Positions 13,517-25,589 of a DNA stretch of 64,000 nt are shown here, piece after piece. A program made the position numbers and the translations under genes. Source of the stretch: Warburgia ugandensis (taxonomy: Eukaryota > Streptophyta > Magnoliopsida > Canellales > Canellaceae); the NCBI GenBank assembly GCA_035236585.1, contig CP141139.1:52397217-52461216 (forward strand), given 5' to 3'. The notes under the pieces are model-generated. The model saw only the letters and a program-made list of their open reading frames with translations. It was not told the DNA's origin and searched no databases. The first letter of the stretch is position 1. Each line of letters starts with the position of its first letter.

Positions 13517-13739
13517 AGAGCTCTTGGGCGCCTCTAATAGCAGCCCAAAAGTTGAAGAAAACTCGTTTTGGAGAAGCAACCTAGAGGAGAAACGAGGAGA
13601 AAAACCCAGCAACGAGCCAGGTATGCCCAAGATCCCTCAAAACCAGTCTTCACAGTAGTCCTAGGATCAGTTTCCTTAAGTTTTTGCATGAAAAATCATG
13701 CAAAATGGAGCCCTGGAGAGTCACCAAGGACCCAGGGAT

Positions 13740-14040
13740 GATCCCTGGGCCGCACTGGTTCGATAGGGTTGAACCAAGGTATCCTGAGGATGCCTCGGTC
13801 CCCCAAACGAGCAGAACGTCCCACCTGGACGAAACGCGTCGACCGCGTTCGATAGAACCAAACAAGCGCGTCCATGGACGCGCCCGCAAAAGGGAAAGAC
13901 GGGCGGGAAACCCGGTGTGTCTGCAGATGCGCTAGCTGAGGCGCATGCCGCAGACGCGCAGCGTAGTAGCGATCCGAGATTTTTTGTTTCTTAAGGTAGC
14001 TAGGGCGCATGCCACTGACGCGCAGCACGCTAGCATCCCA
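13740..14040. repeat. CpG-rich block with 18-bp palindrome and a 63-bp-spaced direct repeat
   Basis: Contains the perfect palindrome GCGCGTCCATGGACGCGC at 13866-13883. It also has two direct copies of a GGCGCATGCC...GACGCGCAGC unit, beginning near 13938 and 14001. It is CpG-rich in an otherwise AT-rich, CpG-poor window and lies downstream of the TATA box, so probably in transcribed LTR sequence. Confidence 0.65.
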
Positions 14041-15529
14041 AGGCCCAATTAGGACCTTAGGACGCCCATAGGCATAGGGATGGACCCTTAATGCCTAAGT
14101 AATAAGACCAACCACTCTAAAACCTATAAAAGATAGGCCAAACTAACCTTGATTCCCCAAACCATGTTCAGGAGCGTACGGGGACAAAGGGGTTAGCGCG
14201 ACCTAGCCAAGTAAGTGCTCTATCGCTACTAGATTCTTTTAAAAGAACTATGATTGTTTTGTGAATACATGTTTTAAGTATATGACTTGTTTAGCATGAC
14301 TTAATTCAGCATGCATGTGATAAATGCTTTATGCATAGACATGTTTTGTAAATAATTGCATATACATTATGCATAGATATGTTTTGCAAACTATTGCATA
14401 CATTGCATGATTTGTGAGTATTAAGTCCTTGCAAAAATTGCATGTCCTTGAGGATTATCAAAAGACGTTGGAGTGCTGAGGGCCAGGCAGTTGTGAGGGA
14501 CCCGAAGAGGACTAGTTTTGAAAAAAGAGAGGTTTTTGCTTGTTTGATCTGATTATGATTTGGGCTGATAAGCTCGTGGGCGCTATGCCGAGAGGTTTAG
14601 GTTGGCCTCTAGTCTCTACCACTATTAGGTGGATGGGTACCACGCCCAAAAAGGGGTAACGTCCCTATGTCGACTACATGTGGTACAGGGGGCTACCACT
14701 GGTGTCACGGCACTGGGTTGACGTGTCATAGGCCCCGTGAAGGCTATGACAGAGTGTCCTTAGGTATCCGGGGACCACACGGTGAGGAGGTCATGGGTAT
14801 AGTTGGACCCTATGGTTTATGAACTTATTTGCATTGCATATGGCATGATATGAGGTTGGTTGACCATACCATACTAGATATCCATGAGTTGGATTCAATA
14901 AAGCATCTTGTGCATATCATAATGTTATGATATATATATATATATATGATACTTTCAATTTATATTATGTGATCCTTTAAGTCGTTAGTATTTCGGTTTG
15001 ACAATGGATTTTAATATTGATATATTGAACTTGAGTGTTCAGACATGCACATGTTTTGAAAGAGCACATGATTTTAAACATCGCATGCATTATAAAACTA
15101 GTAGTGATAGACTCCTACTAAGTATAGTATATACTCACCCTATCCTTAACATTTTTCAGGATAATTCCATCCACGAGTAGAGGACATCTATGTTAGTGCT
15201 ACGAGCAAGTGAATCAAAAAGGAAACAATTATACATGTAAGTAAATTCTCAACCCTTTGGACATGTATTTGCATTTAATTACAGTTGGGCTGTGTGCTGT
15301 GACTGGATAGATCTGGGGAAAAACACTTATGATTTCTAAAGCTTTTCAAAAACTACCTTGGTTGTTATGAAAGCAAATGACACTCGGGGTTTTCAAAATG
15401 AGTTTAAAACAAAAGATTTTCCGCTGCATTACATGGTTTTCATAAAAGGGTTTTAAAATAGGGATGCATCCCGCCTTAGGAAATTAGATATTGCATTTAA
15501 AAATGCATGAGAAAACCCGGGTTGTTACA

Positions 15530-16161
15530 ATGATCTTAGCTACTCTTTCTTGAATTTTCTGAATGAAAACTAACTGTTGATTTCTCATTTTTTGTCTCTC
15601 TCCTACCTCCCTACTTTTCTCCACTAACCATACTAACCCCTTTATGTATTTCATATGGAATTGAGCGGAATAAGCCACCTTTCCATTGAAAATTCGTGGC
15701 ATATATGTAGGTGATCTCCATTTTGAAGAACATAGAGAGAAAGTGAGAGATTTAGGTCTCTTGTGAGTCCCAGCTTGAGTGTGCATTATGTCCATGCTTG
15801 CTTTGATGTGTGTGGCTTTTAAGCTTTTCTTAGAAGATCCACAAAAATTGGTGGAATGCATGCATGAATAAATATTTTGCTGACCTATGTTTTGATATTT
15901 ACAACCCCCCTTTGCATGGATAAGGTTCAGTGATGTTTCTAACTATGCTAAAAATGACAATGACAACCTTTTTGTATTATAAACTTCCAGACTTCATAAA
16001 TTTGTTAAGTGGACCCATATTGATGCTCAGACTTTAGATTATCTATCTTTTAAGGTTTGGAATGCCAAAAATATCATTTTCTTCATAGAATTGTTACGTA
16101 TTCTTGTAAAATTTGGAAATATCCCTAATTAGTAATCCTTATGATAAAACAAGGGCTAAAA
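15530..16161. other. Unassigned spacer between solo LTR and LTR A
   Basis: A 632-base stretch with no recognisable coding content. A short open frame on the minus strand (to 15861) matches no family I know and runs into the LTR end. It ends in TAAAA (16157-16161), the same five bases that follow LTR C at 36591-36595. Confidence 0.5.
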
Positions 16162-18252
16162 TGTGATGACCTAGGTTTTCGTATGAATTTTTAAATGCAA
16201 AGCTAAATACTAATGCATGATTGATCTCTATTTGAAAACAATTTTATAAAAACAATGTAGTGCAGCAGAAGAATCTTTCTTTTAAATTCATTTTGAAAAC
16301 CCCGAGTGTCATTTACTTTCAAGAAAACAAAATAGCTAGAGATTTTTTTTCTAATTATAAAACTAAAAAAAAAATACATGAATTGTAAAAATTACATATC
16401 CATGTCCAAAAAGGATAAGACATATACCTACATTGATTATAGTATGTTACACTATTGTCTTCATCTAGATTTGCATCCACCTCAATTTGCTTTACCTTAA
16501 GTCAAATTCTTCGAAGACCTATGATATTGTAAACAATTTACAATATTTTTGTAAACTTGAACTTGTGTACGTAGTTTCACATCTATTATACCAATTTTGA
16601 AATCCAATTCTAAACAATATTTCAAATAATTTTTCATGCAGTTCTAAAGAATATAATAATTAGATCAAAGACAGGAAACATAATTAAAATCACATGTCAA
16701 CCTTAGTTTGTAGTTTCATGCTAAAACATTTTAGATAATATTAATATAAAACATGTATGACTTTAAATATATATTTTTCAAACAATCAAATCTGCATGGT
16801 AATCTCACAAAAACACATGAATGCATAACTTGTAAATTATGTGAAAGATTCCCATTTAACTTGACAAATCAAATGCTATAAGATCGTCAAAATATTAAAA
16901 TAGTAATCAATTAAGTTGCGAATGTCAGCAATCCAAACCATTAACATTATCATCACGTGCAGATATGCACCTTAGAGAACGCATCAACTGGTTGGTCATG
17001 AGTACTCATCTAAAGACCATCATCATGTCCATCTACGTGGTGTCACAGAACAAAAATCTCATGGTACACTATGCTCATGACTAGCTCACTGAAATCGCTT
17101 GTCTCCAGTATTTGGAGACCAGCCACCATAGGCTCCACATTAACTATGGATATATTTCTAAAAGAGTGCATCCAGTTCTCTAGGATGCATCAGTGTCTAA
17201 AACAATTGAAGACCGTTCCACATGAGCAAAATACACCAAGTGCATGTGTTCTCAAAGTTTCTTTGTAACACATGTCTTTGTCACCGTCTGGATGAGAGCG
17301 ATTGGGACTGTGCAATCTTGGCCGTCCGTTACTTTTCCATCCACATCTTCGATCTGGATCATCAAATATCGATTGTTTTGACATATTCTAGGGTTTTGAG
17401 GCTACACGATTCCATCGGATGGCTCAGATTTTCCATCCGAGCCATCCTTAAGGTGGTTCCCAATAGAGTCCTCCTAATCAGTTTCAACGGTAGCCATTTG
17501 GTGAGATTAGATAGGGTGGAGGAGGAAAGGAAAGTCGAAAAAAGGAGATTAGCTAGAATAGTCGGTGACTCTAGTAGGTGTGGACTATTTTTGTGCCAGT
17601 CGGCAGCTCAGATTACCAGAGAACGAGAAGGGAAAAAGGGAATCTAGAAACGAAAGGAGGGAAAAGAAGGGAGAGACAGAGAGAGAGATGGGGGAGACTA
17701 GCGTGGGTGCGCTGCCGACTGGTCTATCTGACATCGATTATGAAGAGGGCTAGGGTAGATGGAATTGGGGGAAGAGAAGGGTGGAAAAGAACCACAAGAG
17801 GGCGGGGGGGGGGGGAGAGGAGTGGGTGGTCCATTTATCATTGGCGGTTTGCCCTTCTTGTTGGCAGGAGCGTGATCATAGGCCTACTTTTGGGTGAGGG
17901 AGTCGGAGACATGTAGGGCATTATAGTTGCTTGTGGGAGAGCTGTTGTAGGGGGTGTTGTTATAAAAAATGACCCCTCCATTTTGGACACTTTTCTATTT
18001 TAGAAAACATATAAATGGGGCTCATTTTAAAATTACTAAAATGCCCCTATTATTAAAAATCGTGTAACTTTCTCATTAGGACTTTGTTTTCACCATTCTT
18101 AGTATCATTGGATTCCATTTTTTGAGTATAATATAATTATTAAATTTTTAAAAATTTATTTAGATTTTATACAAAGCTCATTCATAAAATATTTTGTCCT
18201 TTTTTGTAATAATAATTTCATAAATTAAACTTTTAAATTTTGGGTTTTTACA
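16162..18252 (-). mobile_element. LTR A, 3' LTR of a decayed minus-strand gypsy element
   Basis: On the minus strand it starts TGTAAAAACCCAAAATTT at 18252 and ends AACCTAGGTCATCACA at 16162. The adjoining minus-strand sequence upstream (18270-18253) is TCTTTAAGGGGGAAAGGA, a typical polypurine tract, so this is the 3' LTR. Its first 1 kb from 16162 is collinear with LTR B (20720-21166 continued at 32294) and with the reverse complement of LTR C. It includes an uninterrupted version of the CACTA-2 insertion site at 16574-16576. Compared with C it looks internally deleted. The purine-rich 17520-17830 section, which includes a G13 run, lies in its U3. Confidence 0.75.
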
Positions 18253-18270
18253 TCCTTTCCCCCTTAAAGA
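18253..18270 (-). promoter_or_regulatory. Polypurine tract
   Basis: Minus-strand TCTTTAAGGGGGAAAGGA directly abuts the TGTAAAAACCC start of LTR A, the position of the plus-strand DNA primer in LTR retrotransposons. An equivalent tract sits at 36832-36850 in the chromovirus. Confidence 0.7.
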
Positions 18271-20719
18271 AATTTTCATCCTTGAAAATTCTTTCTATGT
18301 CATTCCTAAAATAATTATGCATATGTCTTTCTTAGTTTACCATCAATTTTAATTTTTAATTAAATAATTTACAACAAATATTCCACCTAAGGGATCTTAG
18401 TTGTTCTTTCATATTGTTCCAAATTCTGCAACCCTTTAATTAGTATCTCCCTCAAGAAATCATAATTTCCAACTTTAACATTTAATTGTTATGATTAATA
18501 TTATTTACATTGGTCAACACTACAATCTTCTATCTATTCAAATACTATCTTTCACTTTTCACCACTTGGAAGCATGTTTTCTCTTTCTTTTCTTATAATG
18601 GCACATTCCATTATTATTTTTCAAAGACATCATCTACAATCATTAAAACTTAATTGTTAAGAGGTAGTGTAAGTATCGGCGCAATGGTTGGTTCTTTCAA
18701 TTTCTAAAAATTTGCCTTTCATGTGTCAAATTATACCCATTTTATGTCCTTAATCTTTATCTTAACTAATAGTAAAATAATAATTATCCAATATGCTATC
18801 ATAGTGTCTAGTAAGGTTTAGGAAATTCTGTAATTTCATCACTGTTTTAGACATTTTCCTATTTCATTTCTGTCTAAGCTATCATTGGATCTAACACGAT
18901 TATAAATTCTGAAAGGACTTAGCCTAATCGGTCAACTTCCTTTAATGAAGACTCGTGTATAAGTATCTGTGATGTTCCTCTTAATGTTTTATATAGTTTA
19001 GGGTATTGCTTACTAATATACGAACAAGTTTATTAAGAAATAATTGGAATACCTAGTTCATGCAGCCTATAAATATGTGTAAGCCTAAATGACATTATTC
19101 TAAGGTAATGACACTTAAATCCATTGCTTAGTAATGACCTTGAGATATTTCCTCTTCTAACCCTCTAAGATATCAAGATCTCAAGTTGATTCTTGACATT
19201 ACTCTAGTTGCTGAAGATTGATTGGACAAGTCACTTTTCTTGAATATATATACTTCTTATTCCTCACTATAACTCCATTCGATCAGGTAATAGTAATGTA
19301 AGGTATTATCAACTTATCCTTTTATTGATGAGAATCACTGGTGTCTCTTAGTAAAAACAATGGGTCTAATAAAATTCTAATTTCAACAGTTCATCTCATT
19401 GTTTTCTTAAGATTTTTCAATTAGGTAAGCATCCTACAATAAAGTTTTAAAGGAAAACTAGTTTTTGAGTTTAATTCCTCGTCAAACACAATCCTTTCAT
19501 TGTAATTTTGAAAATTCCTTAAAAATACACAGTCCTTAGTTTCGACACTCTATTGCTTCCAAAGTCTTCTTATCCATCCATTTTACCTATATTATGCTCT
19601 TCAACAATAAAATCACGAGCTCTATCTTATTTAATCTTTCTAATTTGATTGGCTCATCTTTCAATTTGTCAAAACAACTCATGATCCTTCATCTTTGATG
19701 TGTGGACTTAATCCATGTCTATCTTCCTTAACCACGTTAAGTTCATGATCTTCTTTCTTCAATTATTCAATATACATCAAATACTAGTATATACATCTTA
19801 TATTTGTTTGAAATAAAATCCTTATTCTTCATGCACTTAGATTAATCTCTTTAGTTAATTTGTTGTATATAATTGATACCATGTCTACATTTTTGGTCAA
19901 CAAATATTGTGAATCAAATCTTCTAAATAATGTTAGACTTCTCTAATTATAACATTGAAATCCTCAAATGTCCATATTTCCAATGAATCCTTATAGTATC
20001 TCAAGAAATCCATTGAAATTTTAGTCTATTATCTCCACACTATGCTTCTCTACCTTATAAGCTCATTCCTTTTCGTGTTTAAATTCCATGATCAATATAT
20101 CATCACAAATAAAATATCCTCAAGCAGATTATGGTCAAAATCTTCTATTAACTATGCTCTAATCAAATTCCTTGTAGTACCACTCAAATTCAGTCTTTTG
20201 CATCCACTGACATGTTCATACTCATGTCATGTTCCTCTTAATGACGTAAAATATCATATACTATAATTATTTTCTAATCTACTCCATTATACTTGGGTTG
20301 TCATTGTAAGGTAGTAGTTACTTCTCACAAAATCCCATGTAGTTCATTCAACATTGAGCTAAGTTCCCCACAATTGTTAGTTTAATAAATCTAATATAAG
20401 TTAGGATTATCTATTAAAGATATCATCAGAATGATCTTATATTCTCATTCTTCACTCACATAATTGTATTAATCACATAGATTTATTTATTTATTTTTAT
20501 GCCTATAAGGGTTAATAGTTTCATTGTTTACTCCACTACTCATAACTTCTTAACCCTAAGTAATTTGGACTTGATTTTGATAGGGTTCCATCTTCTAATG
20601 CCTAAGTATTTTTCTAAATTCAATTGTTTTTTTGCCAACTTACTTATGATCATTCAATACCATTTCCTATACTAGTCATCTCTATAACTCATATTTAGAC
20701 TGATTGTTCTTAATTATTT
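18253..20719 (-). mobile_element. Decayed internal region between LTR A and LTR B
   Basis: About 2.5 kb, very AT-rich, with stops in all frames. Its minus-strand orientation follows from the polypurine tract at 18253 and the two flanking LTRs. Around 20020-19960 the minus strand reads KISMDFLRYY, which could be a worn integrase core (compare the ITMDF motif of chromovirus integrases). I cannot place other domains, and the order of weaker resemblances is inconsistent. It is far shorter than a full gag-pol, so it has been deleted or came from a non-autonomous element. Confidence 0.45.
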
Positions 20720-21166
20720 TAATCGTATATGGGTTTTCATATGCATTTTTAAATGCAAAACTAATTTCTAATGCAAGATCAATTTGTATTTGAAAACAAT
20801 TTGATAAAAATAATGCAATACAACAGAAGATTCTTTTTCTTTTAAATTCATTTTGAAAACCCCAAGTGTCATTTACTCCTAAGAAAATAAAATAACTAAG
20901 AATTTTTATTTTATAAAATTACAACAAAAATACATGCATCCCAGATCTAGCCAGTCACATCTCACAATCCAATTGTATAAATTACATATACATGTCCAAA
21001 AAGAATAAGTCATATACTTACATTGATTATAGTACATTATGCTATTGTCTTCATCTAGATTAGCATCCACCTCTATTTGCTCTGCCTCAAGTCAAATTCT
21101 TTGAAGACTTGAGGTATTGTAAACAATTTAAAATATCTCACCAAACTTGTGCTTGAGTAGGCAGTT
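20720..21166 (-). mobile_element. LTR B, part 1 (interrupted by CACTA-2)
   Basis: Collinear with 16170-16576 of LTR A: shared stretches include TTTTTAAATGCAAA, TTAAATTCATTTTGAAAACC, TCAAATTCTT and TTGTAAACAATTTA. It breaks off at GCAGTT exactly where CACTA-2 begins and resumes at 32294. The element end near 20720 has lost its clean terminal CA. Confidence 0.75.
21164..21166. repeat. Target site duplication GTT (left) of CACTA-2
   Basis: GTT directly before the CACTA terminus and again at 32291-32293 after the TAGTG terminus. CACTA elements make 3-bp duplications. The related empty sites at 16574-16576 and 36148-36150 each carry a single GTT. Confidence 0.9.
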
Positions 21167-21194
21167 CACTACTATATAGGAGGGTTTTAAAGTC
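21167..21194 (+). repeat. Left terminal inverted repeat of CACTA-2
   Basis: Pairs with the reverse complement of 32263-32290. The two match at about 25 of 28 positions and both end in AAAGTC, the start of the subterminal repeat word. Confidence 0.9.
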
Positions 21195-21660
21195 GACATA
21201 AAGAAGTCACTTAGAAGACTGCTGACTTTATAAATATTTTAGAAGTCATTTGAAAATTAACAACTTTAAATATATATACTTAAGAAGTTGTTTAACTGTA
21301 AGAAACTTTAGAAAACTAGCGAGAGAAGGGAATTTTTCACGGGAAGAACTTTTAAAGTTGTTTTTATGAAAACGACTTCAAAAATTGATAACTTTTAAAG
21401 TCATTTTCATAAAAATGCATAACTTTCAAAGCCGTTTTAAGGAACCAACTTGAAAAGTATCGCCATAAATTTGGCAAGAATATTTTATTTAGCAGGAATG
21501 GACTTTTAAAATCATCATTTATATAAACAACTTTAAAAGTGAGGACTTAAAAGTTCCTCACTTTTAAAGTCGTTTAGTGTTAAACGACTTCAAAAGTTAG
21601 ATATTTTGAAAGTCATTTAGCACTAAACAACTTCTAAAGTCTTCGATGATTTATAAATAG
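21180..21660. repeat. 5' subterminal hairpin repeats of CACTA-2
   Basis: More than ten alternating copies of AAAGTCGTTT-like and AAACGACTT-like words, several forming short hairpins, as in GTCGTTTAGTGTTAAACGAC at about 21561-21580. Subterminal repeats of this kind bind TnpA in characterised CACTA elements; the binding here is inferred. Further isolated pairs occur at 22385-22545, 23758-23840, 24562-24650 and 25430-25465. Confidence 0.88.
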
Positions 21661-22984
21661 TTGTTAAAGTAGTTTTTCCTTTATCTTCTTCTTCTCATCA
21701 TTTTGGCATGATATCTTTGTCTATGGGTCTTATGCTTCTCTCTTTTTCTCTTTCCCTTCTTACTTTCCATTTTTGTATTTTGACTGTTTGTGTCATGGAA
21801 AAAATTATAAGTAAACCACAAGTTCTTTTAAATCACAATATTTCTTTTCTTGTTACTTACTTTTTTGTGTTTTTATTTTGTAGATCATGTGGGTTTTTGC
21901 ACTACATATCATGGGGTTACAGAATCTATTTGATCATCTTGATTTTGCCAAAATTGTATAATTGCATTGAAAATGACAACTACTTCTCTCACAAGCCTTA
22001 CGATTGAAGAGAGGGAGAACAATACGATTTGTGGTTCTCACCCAAAATTAGGTTTTGATGAAAAAGTGATGGTTATAACATCAACTTTTGTCCTAGTTTG
22101 ATGAAAAAGAGTGGTGTCAGCTAAATACTATGCTAAATTTTGATGAAAAAGAGTAGATTCGCTGTTTGATCTTGGCTTGACAAGATCTAATAATATGCAA
22201 CATTTGATATATATATATATATGTAACATTGGATGTAATAAAAAAATAATTTGATTTCCTTATTGATGTTTTTATTTATATATATATACATATGATTGTG
22301 TTGTAAAATTAGTTTCATTCTGTATTTATGTAAATTTGAATGTACAAAAGGTAATAAATATATATTTCATGTGAAAATTTTAAAATTAGTAAAGTTGTTT
22401 GTACAAAATGACTTTAAAAGTCTATACTTTTAAAGTCATTTTTATGAAAACGACTTTAAAAGTCATTTTCATAAAAATGACTTTAAATGTTTGAACTTTT
22501 AAAGTTGTTTTTTTGGAAATGACTTCAATTGTACTTATGTTTTAAAAATTATTTTGTGGACTTTTGTTGTGCCTTTTTGCTTTGTGCTTATTATCTGTGT
22601 ACAAAAACTAAACCGGACATCTATTTCCCTACTCTAAACCAAATCCTACTTGTGTGAATTGGAATTACATTCACAAATTTGGGGTCAATATAAATTTTTG
22701 AGTATTGGTTAGTATCTCTATGTTTGTCTCATATGTATTATGCATATTTGAAGATCCTGTGAGAGCGATCTGACACTCTTTATATATTTAAGTTAAAAAA
22801 ATCCATTTCATTGTGTATTACTTGGGGATTTTTTATGATATATATTTAATTTAAAACAATACATTCTTTATATATATGTATGTATATATTAATCTTACTT
22901 AAGCCTACTTAATATACACAGATTCAAGATTAGCAAGAAGTAGTAGGTAATGGTATATAAGAAACCTTGGGTTGCATGGCGATG

Positions 22985-23545
22985 GGACCATGACCAAAAA
23001 TAATAAAATATGCCAAATATGTCATTAATGGTTATCTCTTTTACATGAAAGACCATGATAATTCAAGAGTGCAACATAATAGTGGAGTTAGCTTAGTTGC
23101 CAATATCACATTCTTTTCAAGTTCAAAGGATGACAAGCTAATAGTGGCGGATGAAATTTATTACAGGGTTATAAGAGAGATTTGGGCCTTGGATTATACT
23201 TTCAAAAATGTGGTTGTGTTTATGTGTGATTGGATGGAACACAATAGTATCAAAACTAATGCCCTTGGATTGACATTGGTTGACCTCAACAGGATTAGCT
23301 ATAAAAATGATCAATTTATTTTGGCATCTCAAGCAAAATAAGTATTTTATGTATAAGATGAAAGTGATAAGAGATGGTCAACTATTTTATCATCCTATCC
23401 GAAGGAATTTTATGATGAAGATGATCTAGGAGATGTTGAAATAAATTACTATTCTATTACCAAAACAATCCCATTAATCAAAGCATTATTTGGTGAGAAT
23501 AAGGATTATGTGTATGACAATGGTGAGGAAGGTACTTGGGTTTGA
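22985..23545 (+). pseudogene. DUF4216-like C-terminal part of a CACTA Tnp2-type protein
   Basis: The frame reads YVINGYLFYMKDHDNSRVQH, then NSGVSLVA, EIWALDYTF, VFMCDWMEHNSIK, LGLTLVDLNRISYKNDQFIL and ASQAK. These are the hallmarks of the DUF4216 domain at the C-terminus of plant CACTA transposases. The same frame continues past in-frame stops at 23339-23341 and 23354-23356 (RWSTILSSYPKEF) to a TGA at 23543-23545. The Tnp2 core and DUF4218 region that normally precede it are missing from the 1.8 kb between the 5' terminus and this block. It is therefore a remnant of a once larger transposase gene. Confidence 0.85.
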
Positions 23546-24199
23546 AAACAATATATATTTTAGGATATGTGGAATATGTATATTAGTCAGTTGTAATATA
23601 TATATTGTGTGCGTGCATACAAAGAATGCTTGAATCAATGTTGATTATCATGAAAAGGCAGTTTCATTGTGTATTTAATTGTTAGATATTGTGAAGTATG
23701 TAACATAAAAGGTGTATATATTTTGAATAAAAAGTATAAAAAATAATAAAAAATTCTAACCTTTTAAAGTCATTTATCTATAAATGACTTTAAAAGACTA
23801 CATTTTTAAAGTTGTTTAAAATATAAACGACTTCTTTATATATAACAAATGTCAACCAATTAATAAGATAGTAAATTTACCATATTCATTATTTAACATA
23901 TTTAATTCTTAAATAACAATTTACAAATGTTTGAATTATGTGAATTTGGTGTCAAGAAAATGAATGTTAATATAAGAACTACTCTGACACACATAGGTAA
24001 GGAAATGGCCATAGAAATTTAAGCTAGCACCCCCACGTTCCCACTTCATAATTAATCTATCATCATTTTTATTTAATGTTCTTTTATTAGTACAGTTTTT
24101 GTACTTTTTTGGTTATCACATATTTTTAGTAAACTTTGGAATCTTAGTATCAATCAAATACATATATTCATTTAAAATTAATTAAATGTAGGTCAACCA

Positions 24200-24440
24200 T
24201 GTACCCTAACCCTAACTTTGAACCCCTAACCTTGAGCACTTAACTCTATCCCCCAACCCTGTTTCTAGAATTTCAACCCTGAACCCTGAACACTTACATA
24301 CGAATCTTGAACCCTTACTTTGAACCTTAACCCTAAGCCCTTAACGTAATTAACCCCAACATTGTTACCCGGACAATTGAACCCCGAACACTTGAACCAT
24401 GAACCCTGAACACTTACGTACATACCATGAAACCTTACCT
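24200..24440. repeat. Degenerate telomere-like tract, unit 1
   Basis: Words such as CCCTAACCCTAAC, CCCCTAACC, CCCTGAACCCTGAACACTTA and CCTTAACCCTAAGCCCTTAAC repeat irregularly. They resemble the plant telomere repeat CCCTAAA with substitutions, mixed with CTGAACAC. This is an interstitial tract inside a transposon, not a chromosome end. Confidence 0.7.
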
Positions 24441-25067
24441 TGAAACTTGATGCCTGAACCCATGAATCAATGTTGGCTATCATAAAAAATCTGTTTCATT
24501 GTGTATTACTTGTTAGATATTGTGAAGTACTAACATAAAAGGTGTATATATTTTCAATAAAAAAAATTGTATACTTTTAAAGTCGTTTATAGATAAGCTA
24601 CTTTAAAATTCTACACTTCTAAAGTTGTTTAAAATTTAAACTTCTTTATATATAACAAATGTATCAACAAAAGAGATAGACCTCCTAAATTTACCGTATT
24701 AATTATTTAACAACTTTGATTCTTAAATAACAATTTACAAATGCATGATTTATGAGAATTTGGTGTCAAGAAAATTAACGTTAATATAAGAACCACTCTG
24801 ACACACACATGTCAGCAAATGGACACGAAAATTTAAGCTAGCACCCCCATATTTCCACTTCATAATTAATTTATCCTCTTATTTCTTTTAATGTTCTTTT
24901 ATTAGTACAGTTTTTGTACTTCTTTATTTATCACATATTTTTAACTCTTTAGGAATGTTTCTACAATACTTTGTAGCACAAGTAAACTTTGGATTAATCT
25001 TAGTTTCAATCAAATACATATATATATATATATTCATTTAAAATTAATTAAGTATAAATCAACCATG

Positions 25068-25325
25068 CATGAACCCTAACACTGAACCTTAAACCTGAGC
25101 ACTTAACTCTAATCCCCAAGCTTATTCCCTGAACACTTGAACCCTGAACACTTATGTACATACCCTGAACCCTTACTTTAAACCTTAACTCTGTGCCCTT
25201 AACCTAACATCCGCCCAACATTGTTACCTGGACACTTGAACCCCGAACATTTGAACCATGAACCCTGAACACTTATGTATATACCCTGAAACCTTACGCT
25301 GAACCTTGATGCCTGAACCCACGAA
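25068..25325. repeat. Degenerate telomere-like tract, unit 2
   Basis: Second copy of the tract at 24200-24440, with GAACCCTAAC, CCCTGAACACTTGAACCC and CCCTGAACACTTATGTA words. The copies differ in the number and order of the short words, so the tract has changed since the larger duplication. Confidence 0.7.
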
Positions 25326-25589
25326 TCAATGTTGACTTTCATGAAAAATCCATTTCATTGTGTATTACTTGTTAGATATTATGAAGTACTAACATAAAAG
25401 GTGTATATATTTTGAATAAAAAATTGTATGCTTTTAAAGTTATTTTACATATAAAATGACTTCTTTATCCACCCATATTTAAACCCCAAAATAGACTTCC
25501 CACCATCCTCAACTTACATAGAGAAAAATTGAGGGAGAAATGAGAAGAGGAGAAGATAAAAAAGGAAGGAGAGAGGAGAAGAGGGGCGG

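Larger units (their letters stand above)
13084..15529 (+). mobile_element. Solo LTR, 2.4 kb, gypsy type
   Basis: Begins TGTAATGACTCTAATTTTG and ends AACCCGGGTTGTTACA. The flanks are ATTAT (13079-13083) and ATGAT (15530-15534), a 4 of 5 match consistent with an old 5-bp target duplication. Internal order: TATA box at 13510-13516, CpG-rich block at about 13740-14040, the shared GCTATGC...GGTTGGCC motif at 14582-14615, then TACTCACCCT...TTTTTCAG at about 15132-15160. No internal or second LTR copy adjoins it, so it is best read as a solo LTR left by unequal recombination. Confidence 0.72.
23630..25470. repeat. Tandem ~832-859 bp repeat (two full units and a partial third)
   Basis: Units start at GAATCAATGTTGA near 23630, 24464 and 25323. 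The internal GTTTCATTGTGTATT marker recurs at 23661, 24493 and 25352, giving periods of 832 and 859. Each unit holds a TTAGATATT...GTGTATATATTTT segment, a subterminal hairpin pair, a CTCTGACACACA block and a telomere-like CCCTAA/CCCTGAAC tract. The third copy stops soon after its hairpin pair. Confidence 0.9.

Noticed and set aside
13684..14028. Arg-rich frames on both strands in the CpG block
   Set aside because: High GC removes stop codons in all frames. No domain is seen and the block is part of a solo LTR.
15484..15861. Minus-strand 125-codon frame as a host gene
   Set aside because: It crosses the end of the solo LTR at 15529, has no recognisable domain and no support from neighbouring sequence.
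17222..17916. Plus-strand frames of 141 and 112 codons
   Set aside because: They lie within LTR A, overlap each other, consist of purine-rich low-complexity coding such as EREGKKG, and match no family.
18253..20719. Complete gag-pol of the element between LTR A and LTR B
   Set aside because: The interval is only 2.5 kb and I can suggest no more than a worn integrase motif. Other resemblances were in an order inconsistent with pol.
21180..21660. CRISPR array, suggested by regularly spaced palindromic repeats
   Set aside because: Repeats vary in sequence, alternate in orientation and have uneven spacers. They are the subterminal repeats of a CACTA element in a plant-type genome.
24200..25330. 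True telomere or chromosome end
   Set aside because: The words are degenerate, mixed with CTGAACAC, occur in two tandem units and are enclosed by an intact transposon.
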